NCBI GenBank assembly: GCA_025603075.1
Contig: MU626292.1
Coordinates: 78,790-142,789 of the forward strand
DNA from: Neoconidiobolus thromboides FSU 785
Taxonomy: Eukaryota > Entomophthoromycota > Entomophthoromycetes > Entomophthorales > Neoconidiobolaceae
Reading direction: 5' to 3'
Length of the DNA stretch: 64,000 nt
Positions 10,841 through 22,278 of the stretch are shown in pieces (within the stretch, counting starts at the first letter, position 1; the number at the start of each line of letters is the position of its first letter). Position numbers and translations under genes: made by a program. The notes below the pieces were generated by a model. It did no database searches. It was not told the DNA's origin and worked only from the letters and a program-made list of their open reading frames with translations.

Positions 10841-10929
10841 TTTTTAGTTTCATAACTTTTTCCATTTTTTTAAGCATTATTCGAGCGGAAAAATTGTTAG
10901 TAAAATTATTAAGCAAAAAACACATCCCC
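10841..10929 (+). mobile_element. GGGGATGT miniature element, copy 6 (left end missing)
   Basis: Starts inside the element at TTTTTAGTTTCAT and runs to the right TIR CACATCCCC. It abuts the broken LTR-like repeat, so the junction is a deletion or a recombination point rather than a clean insertion. Confidence 0.7.
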
Positions 10930-11087
10930 ATATTATTTATAATTAGAAATATATTTACTAACATTTAAGTCATAAAATAGCTTATTTATCATTACTTTAT
11001 TATATTTATTTTAATTTATTAATATTAATGATATCAGTTATTTTCTATTTAAACAAGCTTGAATTCTTAGCTTTTATATATAAAATT

Positions 11088-11185
11088 GGGAAAGTATTTC
11101 TGTGTTTAAAAATTTTACTAACAATTTTTCCACTCAAATAATGCTTGAAAGATGGAAAAGTGATGAAACTAAAAAAGACACTCTC
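11088..11185 (-). mobile_element. GGGGATGT miniature element, copy 7 (decayed)
   Basis: The body (TTTAAAAATTTTACTAACAA ... GATGAAACTAAAAAAGACACTCTC) is clear, but both ends are mutated and no matching duplication remains. Confidence 0.65.
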
Positions 11186-11239
11186 ATATACTGTTTTATA
11201 AACTAGAATTAAAATTAAAATTAAATAATTCAACACCAT

Positions 11240-12170
11240 AGTTTATTAGTAATTTTTTATCTATTTTAAGAGCTTTAAAAGCTTTAATAACATTTTTATT
11301 AGATTTATTTTTCATTATATTACATTTAATAAAAAGAATTTTCAACGTTATTTGATTTCATACTTTTTAGCTTATAAACTTATAAATCATAAAACTATAC
11401 TATGTTCGTTTTTTTTCTTTCTAATAAATATCAAATAAAATGAAACTCATTTAATAGAAAATTAGAACCAATAGTATCAATTTATGCTGCTTTATTCTAT
11501 TTTTAATTAGCTATTAGTTAATTGAGGATAGGAACACATCTTGCTCTTATCAAGCTGTTGAAATTAATATCAGGTTTCTGACAAAATATGAAGTTATAGG
11601 AAAATGATAAAAGCGGCCTTTTTAAAAAGCACAGTAAATTGACTATTATTTAATAGTAACCACTTTTTCTAAAGTCATTTCTAAAAGTCAATCTTATCGA
11701 TTACTTTTATAATCAACCAGAAAGTAACAATAACGTATCAACTTTTTTCTAAATACTTTTATTCACTATCTCTCATCTTGTAAAAAATTTAAACTTAAAT
11801 TTAATAACACCATGTCATAAAGAAAGGATAAATAGTCAATGAAATCATTTAATTTGATATGATAAAAAACCTTTTGTTTTATTTGATTTATTTTTAAATA
11901 GACTTCTAATATATAAAATATAGTTTTAAGGTTTTTTCTATTGAAAAAAAAGCGAATTTGAAATTGATATTAATTTACTGTCAAAAGTTCATGTATAAAT
12001 CGTTTTTTTAAAAGGAAGAGTTATATCATTATATTATTTTTCATTTTAACTTACTATTTTTCTATTTGATTTTAAATTCGTGTCTTGTTATAGTAGTTCA
12101 AGTAGATATAGAATATAGTTTAATGATTTGTTATTGACAATAATAAAGTAATAAGAATTAGTAAAGGAAT
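11240..12170. other. Intergenic, no gene seen
   Basis: AT-rich spacer with many stops in all frames and no recognisable element. Confidence 0.5.
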
Positions 12171-12268
12171 GGAGCTGTTTTTTTAACTTCATAACTTTTT
12201 CCATTTTTTGAGCGCTATTTAAGCGGAGAGATTGTTAGTAAAATTCTTAAATACAAAAATACATTCCC
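12171..12268 (+). mobile_element. GGGGATGT miniature element, copy 8
   Basis: 98 bp body with decayed left end (GGAGCTGTTTTTTT) and right end ATACATTCCC. The flanks GAAT and AAAT differ by one base. Confidence 0.7.
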
Positions 12269-12732
12269 AAATACTAATAATTCATAAGTTGAAAACTAGT
12301 TAAATTTTTAAAAGCTAAAAACTCACAGCCAACTAATTTTGAATTTAAAAAAATTAGTAAAAAAATGAGGGGAAGCTTTGTAATACTCCCTGAAACAAGT
12401 TCTATAAATTAAATCAAATCATTTGTTTAATTTGTTAGAAAAATACTAGAGATATTTTTATCAACCCTTAATTTCCTAATATTCATTTAGCATTAATAAT
12501 TATCAAAAAATAAAGTCAAATGAACGCATCAACCTATTCTAACGAATAATCAACATAGCAAACTGATAATAAATTAAATTTCTGTAAGTTCTTAAGGGAA
12601 GACTATGATGTCATAATCCATATCCGTTTTTAGACTTAAAAATAAGTAAGTAATCAAATTTGCTTTTTATTCTCTTAATTTTTTATATAAAAAAACAACA
12701 GAACTTTTTATAACCAAATAATTTACTTTGAA

Positions 12733-13332
12733 ATGCCACCAACGACATATAAATCCCCCCTAAAAGCGAGTTTATCTTTAGATTTAAACTCGGTATCTGG
12801 TCACTGTACGATCCATCCCGAGAATTCAATTGAGTTACCATTATCACCTAGTTTTGATAGTAGCAATTCCACTTTAAATAAAATTTTATCGAATTTTATT
12901 AAAAAAGAAATGTTAGCAACCAGTACCAATACAATTGATATGCTAGATTTAGCTAGTAATAATGTTACTGCAACAATGGAAAGTATGATTGAAAAAAGTA
13001 ATAGTTTATTATTAAAAAAAGAAAAAAGAAGTTTAAGTCCATTTAATGTGCTAACGAAAAAAAATTCAGTAACTTCAAAATCAAACTCCCGTCCCCATCG
13101 TTTACGTACTCGTACTAATACATTTCATACTACTTTTTCACCTTTTTTGTTTCTTTCAAGTGGCCAAAGCAAAAGAAATAGTTTAATCAATGAGAATAAT
13201 AATGAACTTTGTTTTTTTTGTTCGTCCAATTTACCCGAGTTAAAAGAGTGTTCTAATCAACATAATTTGGAAGATCAATTATTCGTTCAGATGGAAGAAT
13301 TGGATCATACTTTTGTTGAGATTAGTTATTGA
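12733..13332 (+). CDS. Unknown Ser/Asn-rich protein
   Basis: Uninterrupted frame of 199 residues from an ATG that follows a typical A-rich leader (AAATAATTTACTTTGAA). The composition is unlike the spacer: Ser/Thr/Asn-rich with clustered basic patches (KKEKRS, SRPHRLRTRT). The C-terminus holds a Cys pair and a third Cys (LCFFCSSNLPELKEC), then an acidic end. There is no signal peptide or membrane helix. RSLSPF and SFDSSN look like phosphorylation-prone linear motifs. I do not recognise a family. It is probably a real gene because the frame is long for such AT-rich DNA and codon choice is protein-like, but it could be lineage-specific. It is transcribed toward TAF6, about 440 bp upstream of it. 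Confidence 0.6.
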   Translation: MPPTTYKSPLKASLSLDLNSVSGHCTIHPENSIELPLSPSFDSSNSTLNKILSNFIKKEMLATSTNTIDMLDLASNNVTATMESMIEKSNSLLLKKEKRSLSPFNVLTKKNSVTSKSNSRPHRLRTRTNTFHTTFSPFLFLSSGQSKRNSLINENNNELCFFCSSNLPELKECSNQHNLEDQLFVQMEELDHTFVEISY

Positions 13333-13773
13333 AGAAGAGGAAAGGAGAGGGAGTGTATTTTGGAATGTATTTTTGTTATTTATTTTTTGGACTAGTTTTC
13401 ATGAATTAAAGTGTATTGATTACCTTTAAATTAAAAATATTTTGTTGATTTTGATTTTTATAATTTTAATATTGTCTTTGTTTTTACTATTATTAATAAT
13501 TTAGATATGTTATCACCTTTAATTTTTATAATTTAGAATATTTTTATAATTATTAAATAAATTACCCTATTTAATATATATAAAGATTGTAATATTCAAT
13601 TATTTTAAATATAATGTTTTATATCATTAATAAACCTTTTCAAATGTTTTAAATTGATAAAAATTGAAATAAACCAATCAAACCCCTTCTATCTTTTGAA
13701 AAAGCAGTCTTCTATCTATCAACATGAATTATTTAATTAAAATTTCATTTTCAAATCTTTATTTTAAAAAAAC
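13333..13773. other. Intergenic between the Ser-rich gene and TAF6
   Basis: AT-rich. It holds the presumed 3' region of one gene and the promoter of TAF6. No motif stands out. Confidence 0.4.
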
Positions 13774-15892
13774 ATGGACACTAATACAGTGTATCCTATT
13801 GAAGCAATAGAAGTAAGATATATTTTCACTTTGCTTTATAAAAAATAAACAAATTTCTACTTTAAAAGGAAGTAGGGGATTCCTTAGGCTTATCTTCGAT
13901 ACCTAAAGATGGTTTATCAAGTTTAGCTGATGATGTTGAGTTTCGTATTAAAGAAGTAGTACAGGTGAGTTGTTTTAATAATACAAATGAAATTATAAGT
14001 ATATTAATAAACTAATCTTATTGTTAGGAAGCTATTAAGTTTATGAAACATGGTAAAAGAGAAAGGTTAACTTTAGATGATATTAATTTAGCGTTAAGAG
14101 TTCGTAGTGTTGAAGTAAGATTTAAATCTATAATTAAATAATAGTAATTTTAATTCATTTCATTTTAGCCATTATATGGGTTTAATTCTAGTGGTGGTTT
14201 AAGGTTTAATAGTGTTAAATATTCAAATCAAGAACTTTATTATTTACAAGATAAAGATATTGAATTAGAGACTTTATTATCAACTCCACTTCCTCCTGCT
14301 CCTATGGACTTAAGTTTTACTGGTAAATTAATTGAATTAGATTTCTATTTGATTTAATTTAATAATATTTTCATGTCACTTAGCTCATTGGCTAGCAGTA
14401 GAAGGTATTCAACCATTAATACCACAAAATCCAATTGAAAGGGGTAAGTAAAATAGATTTACACAATTGTAATCAAACTAACTTGTTATTGACCTAACTT
14501 TATATTATTATTTAATATAGATGAACCTGATAAATTCTTATTAAAAAAGAGTAAAATTAGTATCAATAGCACTATCAAGCCCATAGATAATCTAACTTCC
14601 AATATGGATATGGATGTGAAACCAATTGTAAAACATAATTTAAGTCGAGAATTAAGAAAACATTTTGAAAATTTAGCATCTGCTTTAGTAGCGGAGGATA
14701 TTGAAGTTCAAAAAGCAGCTCATGATTCTTTAAATAAAGATCCAGGTTTACAACAACTATTACCTTATTTTATTCAATATATATCTGAGAAGGTAAATTA
14801 GCATATATGCTAAAATTTTACAAATAATTTATTTTTTTATTATAATTTAGACAGTCAAGAGTTTTGATAAAATTAATATATTAAAGTCTTTATTAACTGC
14901 TTTAGAAATGATTATGTTAAATAGTTATTTTTTTATAACACCCTATGTAAGTCAATTATTCTCATTTATTTGTTATTTTATTAGTTGATTTTTGTTATTT
15001 AGCTTCATCAAATTTGTCCAGTAATACTCACTTGTTTAATTACTAAAAGAATGGGTAATAATATGGAAAGAGAGTTAAGTCATTGGCAACTACGCCATCA
15101 AGCCAGTGATTTATTAAGATTAATTTATCAAAAAATTGAATTTACTCATCCAAATGCAAGACCTAAGATAGTTAAAACTTTATTTTCAGCTATTTTTGAT
15201 CCGCAATCAACTATCACTACGTTTTATGGGGGTATCTTAGGTATTAAAACATTGAGTGATTCTTTATTTGATAGTTGCATTCCACCCAATTTAAATTCTA
15301 TTTCAATGAAATTACAAAGCTTTAATGGGAAGGAAGAGTCAAGAGAAATAATTAGATGTATGGAAATGATAGTGGTAAGTGAAGATTTATATTTATATTT
15401 ATTTATTTTAATTATTATTCTTAATATTTTATTTAATTCATTACTGAGGATCTTTATTTTAATATAATAAATTAGGACTTTCTAGCGGATGCTGCCGAGA
15501 ATAAAAAATATTTGCAAAATGAATCTGCAATCTCAATTGTAAAATTAAATCAATTAATTCCCTATCAACCTTTAGCCCAAGAAATTATTAAATCACAACA
15601 TTTTAAATCAATTTGTGTATATTTAAATCAAGTTATTTTTAATAATAAAAATGAAAAGGAGAATATTGTCAATGTTGAAAAAGGAAATTTAGAATTGGAA
15701 AAGACGGAGAAAATTGAGAGTGTTCAAGAAATGGAAACAGATAAGGAAACAGAAAACAAGATTGAACATAAGAATGAAGAGAACAAAGTAGAAAATAAAG
15801 AAAATGATAGTGATAATATGGATTCTAATGAAAATGACAAACAAATAATGGAAGAGGAAGATGATGACGATGATCAATGGGATGAAGAATAA
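13774..15892 (+). CDS. TAF6: Transcription initiation factor TFIID subunit 6 (TAF6)
   Basis: Nine exons (13774-13812, 13869-13964, 14028-14114, 14169-14322, 14384-14443, 14521-14792, 14851-14946, 15003-15374, 15476-15892) give about 530 residues. TAF6 pairs with TAF9 through a histone fold and is shared by TFIID and, in many fungi, SAGA. The histone fold is at residues 1-75 (SVAESLG-like VGDSLGLSSIPKDGLSSLADDVEFRIKEV and KRERLTLDDINLALRVRSVEPLYG). The linker carries LPPAPMDLSFTAHWLAVEGIQP. The C-terminal HEAT-repeat domain includes LSRELRKHFE, LLPYFIQYISEK, FFITPYLHQICPVILTCLI and HWQLRHQASDLLRLI. The tail (about 15650-15890) is highly acidic and Asn/Lys/Glu-rich. All junctions stay in frame. 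It runs tail to tail with ClpX. Confidence 0.95.
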
Positions 15893-16234
15893 TATGAATT
15901 TTATATATGCTGTTATTCTAAATCAATAAGACTTAAAATTAATGAGTATTTAATAATACTACAAAATAAAATGCTGTAGTTATAAATAAATGATCAAAGT
16001 GAAGAATCCAAGTTAAAATAATAAACTATATATTTTTATTAATAATTGCTTTTTAAATCCAAATTTTTTATATGATAAACAATAGTAATAATAATGATTT
16101 TATAATAAAAAGTTTAATTTAAAAAAACTCACAAATAATAAAAGTTAAAAGATCGTAGTAGAATAAAAAAAGAATTGAGCAAATAATTTGTTTGATGCAG
16201 TATAAATAAAGTAGCAAGACAAATTGATCTTGCA
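15893..16234. other. Short convergent intergenic region (TAF6 / ClpX)
   Basis: 342 bp of AT-rich DNA between two 3' ends. No gene. Confidence 0.4.
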
Positions 16235-17739
16235 TTAAATCCAAGAAGCTACTTGTTTCTTATTACTATCATCAATTTCATTTTGATTATTGTTATCGTT
16301 ATTTCCAACTTGAGTATCTTCCTCCAATAATAATTTGTTTAATTCTACCTCTTGATTTTTACTCAAATAAATGGGTTTTTGGTCATTTAATATACATTCT
16401 TTAGTAATAACTACAAATTTAACACTTGTTCCTGGCACATCATACATGGGTTCCAATAATATTTTTTCCTATTAAATGTATTTATAAATAATTAAATAAA
16501 CAATAATTATTAGTTATTATTTTGATATATACAAAACAAATTTACCATAATCCTTCTTAATCCTCTAGCTCCAGTTTGTTTTTTAATAGCTAATTGAGCA
16601 ATTGCTTTTAAAGAAGAATTGGTAAATTTTAATTGGATCTAAAATAATTTATATAAAATTAATTTATTTATATTAAAAACAAAATTATTAATTAAAATTA
16701 TTTTAGAATTTACCTTATTTAAATTAAATAATCCTTGATATTGTTTAATTAGGCAATTTTTAGGTTCAGTTAATACTCGAATTAAAGAAGATTCATCTAA
16801 TGAAGTGACATTAGCTAATACAGGTAATCGTCCAATAAATTCGGGTATTAATCCATATTTTATTAAATCTAAATATTAATAATTAATGATTAATATTATT
16901 ATGACTATAACTATTACCCATAGGTTCTACTAATTCTAAATAGTCCATTTGATTATTAATTTCATTGTTACTATCTAAGTTCCCTTTTTTAATTGGCGCA
17001 TTAAAACCAATAGACTAAATAAATAAATAATATTAATATTAAAATAATAAATAAAACAAATAAATAAATAAGCTTACTGATTTTGCTAATCTATTCGCAA
17101 TAATTTTTTCTAAACCAACAAAAGCTCCTGATAAAATAAATAAAATATTAGAAGTATCTACTGTAAACGTATCCCCTTTATTTCCGCCTGATAAATTAGA
17201 ATTATTATTAGAATTGGGATTTTTCCTATTAGATGAGCCATTTTTATCTGTTATTGTTATTGTTGTTCCTTCTAACATTCTTAATAACGCTTGTTGAACT
17301 CCCTCTCCTGACACATCTTTAGAAATCGATAAAGCATCTGGTCGCCTTGCTATTTTATCGATTTCATCAATAAATACAATGCCTTGTTCTGCTTTTTTAA
17401 TATCATAATCACAATTCTAATTTATTATCATTATTAAATATTAAACTATTTAAGATTAAAATTACTTGTAATAATCTTTGAATAACTAATTCTACATCTT
17501 CACCTACATAACCGGCTTGTGTAAATGGTGTTGCATCTGACATTGAAAATGGTACTTTTAATATATTAGCTAATGTTCTTGCTAATAATGTTTTTCCTAA
17601 ATTATTTAATATTAGTTACTAAAATAGTAGATTATTTATATTCTATTTAGTTTTACCTGATCCTGTTGGTCCTAATAATAATACGTTGCTTTTATCAAAT
17701 GTTGTATCCAATATACAATTTTCATTTTCACTATTGATT

Positions 17740-17783
<44 letters not shown>

Positions 17784-18684
17784 TAAATGATCTGAACTTG
17801 GATTAATCCAGTTTCTTTTTAATTGATGATATTGGAATGAAGTAGTATTCGTAACAGGTAATGGAACTAAATAGTAAACGTTAATAAAAAACAGAAACCT
17901 TTTCTTATAAAATTTAACTTACTTCTTGAAATTGTTGAGTTACTATGATGTTGATTAATTGTATTAATATCATTATTTAAATCAAAATTAATATCTTCAT
18001 TATATTTACTATTAATTCCATTGTGTTGTTGTTGATGGTTCATATTATTAGTATTGATATTTTGTTGATATTTCATTTTATTATTAGCTTTAACTCGATT
18101 ATAATGATTAAATAAAGCTACTGATAATATTTTTTTAGCTCTTTCTTGACCAATTACATAATCATCTAAATGTTTATTAATCTAAATAAATATAATAAAT
18201 TAATAAATTAACAATGAAATTTTATCTTACCATTCGTGGAGTAGTTAATAAATTATTAAAGCCAAAATCTTCTTCTTCTTCTTCTTCAATAATTTCATTA
18301 TCGATATGTTCAAATCCACCACCATAATTATACGTTTGTTTATCCATTTTAGATGTAAATATATGACTATGGTTATTACCATTATTATTATTATTTAATT
18401 TATCTTTATCTTTATTACAAGTTGTAATAATATCTATAAGAGAAAAAAAAGAGATCAGTTTTTTTTAACAATAATAGATTGATAATAATAATAATACCTC
18501 TTGTAACACCATTATTTTTTTCCCATTTTTTTTTAATCAATTCTCCATTAGATTTGGTTTTCTTTTCTTTTTTTTGAATTACTGAACTATTACTATTATT
18601 CAAATTACTCGTATAACAACGAGTTAATAAACATTGAAATGGATAAATTTGTATTGTTTTTTTCTTTGGAATTAGAAGCATCAT
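16235..18684 (-). CDS. Mitochondrial ClpX-type AAA+ unfoldase
   Basis: Ten exons (18498-18684, 18231-18433, 17923-18181, 17657-17866, 17466-17596, 17078-17416, 16918-17014, 16714-16868, 16546-16638, 16235-16468) give about 635 residues. It unfolds proteins in the mitochondrial matrix, alone or with ClpP. The basic N-terminus fits a presequence. The zinc-binding domain of bacterial ClpX is not visible. Then follow [16 protein letters not shown], Walker A GPTGSGKT (split by an intron), pore loop GYVGED, Walker [46 protein letters not shown] and sensor-2 GARGLR. SSIGFNAP after the sensor region is an IGF loop, the ClpP-docking motif. Two long Asn-rich insertions (one coded by a TTA-repeat microsatellite near 17741-17785) lie before Walker A. 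It is longer than typical because of these. Confidence 0.95.
17741..17784. repeat. ATT/AAT microsatellite coding poly-Asn in ClpX
   Basis: A run of about 14 AAT codons on the minus strand inside ClpX exon 4. It lies in a non-conserved insertion, so length variation would be tolerated. Confidence 0.85.
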
Positions 18685-19016
18685 AGTTAAAAGTTTCTCT
18701 TATTGCCGTTGTTGTTTAAAAAAGTTATGTAGAAATATAAAAAATGAGAAAAAATATAGTTAAAATATTTATTATAAATATTCCTCAGTATGCTCAATTA
18801 GCCAAATGTGACGGTTAAAATCGTGCTAAATCAGATTAGTTTATTTTTAAGCCCATCAATCAAACTTCATTATGTAACCCAATGTTATCCTTTAATTTGT
18901 TAAAAATCCTTTCTTATGCTTATGAATCAAAAATGCAAGTAACCTTTAAAACAAAAAGGAGTTAAGATGAGTAATCCAAATTTTATTAATATGTCATCTC
19001 CTTCAAAAGTACTTCA
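18685..19016. other. Intergenic upstream of ClpX
   Basis: 332 bp with no coding signal. It is the likely promoter of ClpX and holds the 3' end of the reductase gene. Confidence 0.4.
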
Positions 19017-19916
19017 TTAATAAAACCAAGCCATTTGAGGAAGTATAGCATGTCGATTTTTAACAATATGTTTATATTTGGGCATATTTTCAAAATACCA
19101 ATGATGATTAGAATAAGCGGTAATGATAAGATTCAGAACTACCAATAGCGAGATGAAGATTAAGTTTAAAGACTTAAATTGGTCCATTAATAAAAAAGAA
19201 AGATAGATTAGTAACTCATGATAATAATGGGGGTTACTACAATATTTGAAATAAGAAGTTAATGGTAAGGAATATTTTTCTTTAATATCATTATTTCGTA
19301 AGTTAGCTAGATCAACGTGGCAGTTGAATTGATGATAACTTGAATAAAAAAATAAGGCGATGGAAAAATAAAAGGTAACATCCGTAGTTAATGAGGTATG
19401 GTTTTGTTTATAGATAGCATAGCTTAATACAGCATTAAAATTTAATAATAAACTTAAATTAAAGTAATAGTAGATGCCTAGTAATAAAATCAACACATTC
19501 ATTTTTGAATTGGCTGAAAACTGGTGAATCTTTATCGTTTCATAATACCTTCTAAAACCTTGAAACTGTAATAACAAAGGTAAATAAATAGCATGTTCTG
19601 AAATGGTATTTGTATTATAATACTTGGAATAATAGTTTATATCCAAGTTGTATTCAATTAACAATTGATTTTTATAAAAAAAATTGAAGCTGACAAAAAG
19701 TAAATTGGTAACTATTAAAAATAAATAAAAACAATTAAACTTTTTTTTAGATATTGTTAACCAACCACTTTTCATTCTATTATCTTTGTTTCGTCCATAG
19801 TGAATAATATTTTGTTTTATAAATTGATTTTGATTTAATATTAATAATAAAATTATACATAAAATTATTCCTTTTTGATTAATTTCTAAGATTGAATGGA
19901 TTACACTTAACATCAT
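19017..19916 (-). CDS. Polyprenol reductase, SRD5A3/Dfg10-like (steroid 5-alpha-reductase family)
   Basis: Intronless, 299 residues, starting MM at 19916. SRD5A3 and yeast Dfg10 act in the ER membrane in the conversion of polyprenol to dolichol, needed for N-glycosylation. The protein has about six hydrophobic segments. The C-terminal block carries the family signature: the FNCHVDLANLR segment aligns with the CH-LANLR region, then SLPLTSYFKYCSNPHYYHELLIYL (NADPH-site PHY-E motif) and SNHHWYFENMPKYKHIVKNRHAILP before a short tail. HAIYLPLLLQFQGFRRYYET matches the upstream QGRRLYE-type motif. Length is normal (about 300-320). Substrate is assigned by family; a different steroid 5-alpha-reductase-like specificity cannot be excluded. 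Confidence 0.85.
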   Translation of the reverse strand: MMLSVIHSILEINQKGIILCIILLLILNQNQFIKQNIIHYGRNKDNRMKSGWLTISKKKFNCFYLFLIVTNLLFVSFNFFYKNQLLIEYNLDINYYSKYYNTNTISEHAIYLPLLLQFQGFRRYYETIKIHQFSANSKMNVLILLLGIYYYFNLSLLLNFNAVLSYAIYKQNHTSLTTDVTFYFSIALFFYSSYHQFNCHVDLANLRNNDIKEKYSLPLTSYFKYCSNPHYYHELLIYLSFLLMDQFKSLNLIFISLLVVLNLIITAYSNHHWYFENMPKYKHIVKNRHAILPQMAWFY

Positions 19917-20545
19917 TTGAGATTATTAAGACTTATTAAATTGAAACTTCTCTCGAATTTTTATTTCTATTTTAACCCCTTTTCTACTTGTACTCACTTA
20001 CTCCTTCAACCTCAAGGCATTATTGCAAAAACTTTAAGAATTGAGTGCAAAAATAAGCTTTCAAATAACTAGTTGATGAGAGCTGCCATTGGGTTAAAAG
20101 AATGCAAATTTTAGTTATTTTTGGCTAAAAATTGGTTAACTTTTGATCATTAACTCAAATTGGTATAGCTTTATTAACTATTAATTTAACCGATTAGTAA
20201 TCCCGCTTTAGGTGGTTGTGATACAGTTTTTCCGTATGTCGGTGGTGGTTGAATGTAAATAAAGACGAGATAAAGGAATTGTAATTTATTTGTTTAAATA
20301 ATATTATGAGAGTTTTGTCTTTGTGAGTATATATGTTTTTTGTCATTGTTTTGTTTTTTTCTCTTTATTAAAATTAACTTTAAACTAATATTATCAATTA
20401 ATTAAGAAAGCCCATCATTGTTAATATTTTAATTCAATTAAAATGAAGCTTAAAAAAATTAATGAAAGCCTTAAAAGAATAAAAAATCATTAAAATAAAA
20501 TAACTTATTTCTTTTAAATTTAAATATAAAATTATCAACTACAAA
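19917..20545. other. Divergent intergenic region
   Basis: About 630 bp between two genes facing away from each other, so it should hold both promoters. The stretch near 20030-20240 is less AT-rich, but I see no coding frame in it. Confidence 0.4.
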
Positions 20546-21082
20546 ATGGAAAAAATGCTACAATTAAAAGAAACTATGCATAAAAATTATAATCGAATTG
20601 ATGAAGATGAAGTAGAATTAACTTCTTTAATTGAAAAAGGAAGAGAATCAAGAACAGAAGATTATTTTGAGTCTGCAGGCCATAGTAGCAATCTACGTCT
20701 AGAAAGACGAGGTAGTCAATTATTATCCAATGGTTTATCCCTGACTAGCATTCTATATAGTGATCAGTTTCTGACTTTATATCCCACTAAAATTGAAGTC
20801 AAGCATTATTATTTCCCATTAGGAAAATCTAAGTTCATTGATATAGTTGATATAGTATCCCTATCTACTCCAGAAGTGATGAATTTACCTTGGTGGGATT
20901 ATATGAATTGGGGAAGAGGATACAATTCAATTTGGTGGGCTAAAGATAATGAACGTGGTTTAGAAAAAAAGTTTCAAGCGATTATTATTAAACAAAGAGG
21001 AGAGAATACATTGAAAGCATTTTCAACTGAAAATAGAGTTAGAGTCATGGATATTTTAAAGGAAAGGTTGATGCTTTGTTAA
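20546..21082 (+). CDS. Uncharacterised protein with PH-like domain
   Basis: Intronless, 178 residues from the ATG at 20546. The first about 55 residues are polar and probably disordered. The rest resembles the PH-like family found in fungal and bacterial hypothetical proteins: a start with ILYSDQFLTLYPTKIEVKHYYFPLGKSKFIDIVDI, then a Trp-rich stretch (LPWWDYMNWG, NSIWWAKD) and an end with FQAIIIKQRGENTLKAFSTENRVRVMDIL. This follows strand-strand-turn-Trp-strand-helix, as expected of a small PH-like fold. No catalytic motif or membrane helix. Function unknown; membrane-lipid or protein binding is only a guess from fold. Confidence 0.7.
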   Translation: MEKMLQLKETMHKNYNRIDEDEVELTSLIEKGRESRTEDYFESAGHSSNLRLERRGSQLLSNGLSLTSILYSDQFLTLYPTKIEVKHYYFPLGKSKFIDIVDIVSLSTPEVMNLPWWDYMNWGRGYNSIWWAKDNERGLEKKFQAIIIKQRGENTLKAFSTENRVRVMDILKERLMLC

Positions 21083-22071
21083 ATTTTAAAAAGTGGTGGA
21101 GAGGTACCAACTAGGGGATAAGCTTGAAGTGGATGAACTGGTTTTATTTGGATTGTCTTATTTTATTATCCTAAATAAACTTTTTTTAAGTTATTATACT
21201 GTTAAGGAGGTTGAATGAATTGCTTAAAACTTGAATTGGAAGGTAAAATAAATTCAAGATAGATTCATTTTTAGAAATCTAGTTTAATGAAGGAGAGCTC
21301 AATCTCTACTATTAATGTTTTTTGGTAAATACTTAATAATGCTTGAATAGATTACTGTATTTTAGTACAACAAAATGACAAGATAACGTGCATTTAGAAT
21401 CTACACATTGCAAGTAAAGTAATTTAATATCAAACATACAATAATGTATATCAACTAAAAAGGAGTTAATATTAAGTTTAAAAAAAGGTCGTATAAGGCT
21501 AATAAAGTGATTCATTTATTTGATAGATATTATATATTTAATATTGTATTAATGTAGTTTTAAATAAATCGTTTTAATAAATTTAAAAAATGAAATAGAG
21601 TTTATAACAAATTTGTTTAAAAGAAAAACAGGTAGCAATAATCTTATAAACTATAAAAGAAACTTTATGCTTAATTAATATTTAGAAAATACTATAATAA
21701 ATGATTGATATTTATTACTATTACTTAATATAAGCTTGTATATTAAATTATAGCTGTTGTAACTCTTGCGATTTTTTTAGCTGGGTTTTCTATAACATTT
21801 ATAACCATTTTTTCTATGATTAGTTCTCACATTTTAACAAAATTTTGATATATCAGCTTTTTCTTAAATGAGTAGTTAATTAAGTAGAAAGAGTTACAAC
21901 AGCTATAATAATAAAGAAGTCAAAGTAACAACTTTAGATCAATTTAACCAATAATATTAGTTTGCAATGAATTTCAATTAAAAAACATTATCATAAATCA
22001 AAAAATTAAAGTTTATTCACTTATATTTTAGAACAAAATGGCACTCAAGTTTGATCAATTGACTAATATTT
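21083..22071. other. Intergenic, contains one inverted-repeat element
   Basis: AT-rich, no coding signal. The 163-bp inverted-repeat element at 21747-21909 is listed separately. Confidence 0.5.
21747..21909. mobile_element. Miniature inverted-repeat element, TIR ATTATAGCTGTTGTAACTCTT
   Basis: A perfect 21-bp terminal inverted repeat: 21747-21767 and its exact complement at 21889-21909, with 121 bp between. No coding capacity. The outer TTATA/TATAA may include the target duplication (TA or TTA). Only one copy is in this window. Confidence 0.75.
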
Positions 22072-22168
22072 GGGGATGTATTTTTTTGTTTAAGAATTTT
22101 ACTACAACCTTTCCACTCAAATAGTGCTTAAAAATGGAAAAAATAATGAAACAAAAAAAAACAGCCCC
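22072..22168 (-). mobile_element. GGGGATGT miniature element, copy 9
   Basis: 97 bp, flanked by ATTT (22068-22071, 22169-22172). It is 8 bp from copy 10, which is oppositely oriented. Confidence 0.88.
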
Positions 22169-22184
22169 ATTTATTAAAAGATAT

Positions 22185-22278
22185 GGGGATGTTTTTTTTT
22201 GATTTCATTATTTTTTCCATTTTTAAGCGCTATTTGAGTAGGAAATTTGTTAGTAAAATTCTTAAAAAATACATCCCC
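22185..22278 (+). mobile_element. GGGGATGT miniature element, copy 10
   Basis: 94 bp, flanked by ATAT (22181-22184, 22279-22282). It has lost the ACACAA part before the right arm. Confidence 0.88.

Noticed and set aside
10758-11239. 64-68 codon frames in the 10.8-11.2 kb region
   Set aside because: They translate the LTR-like repeat and the miniature element.
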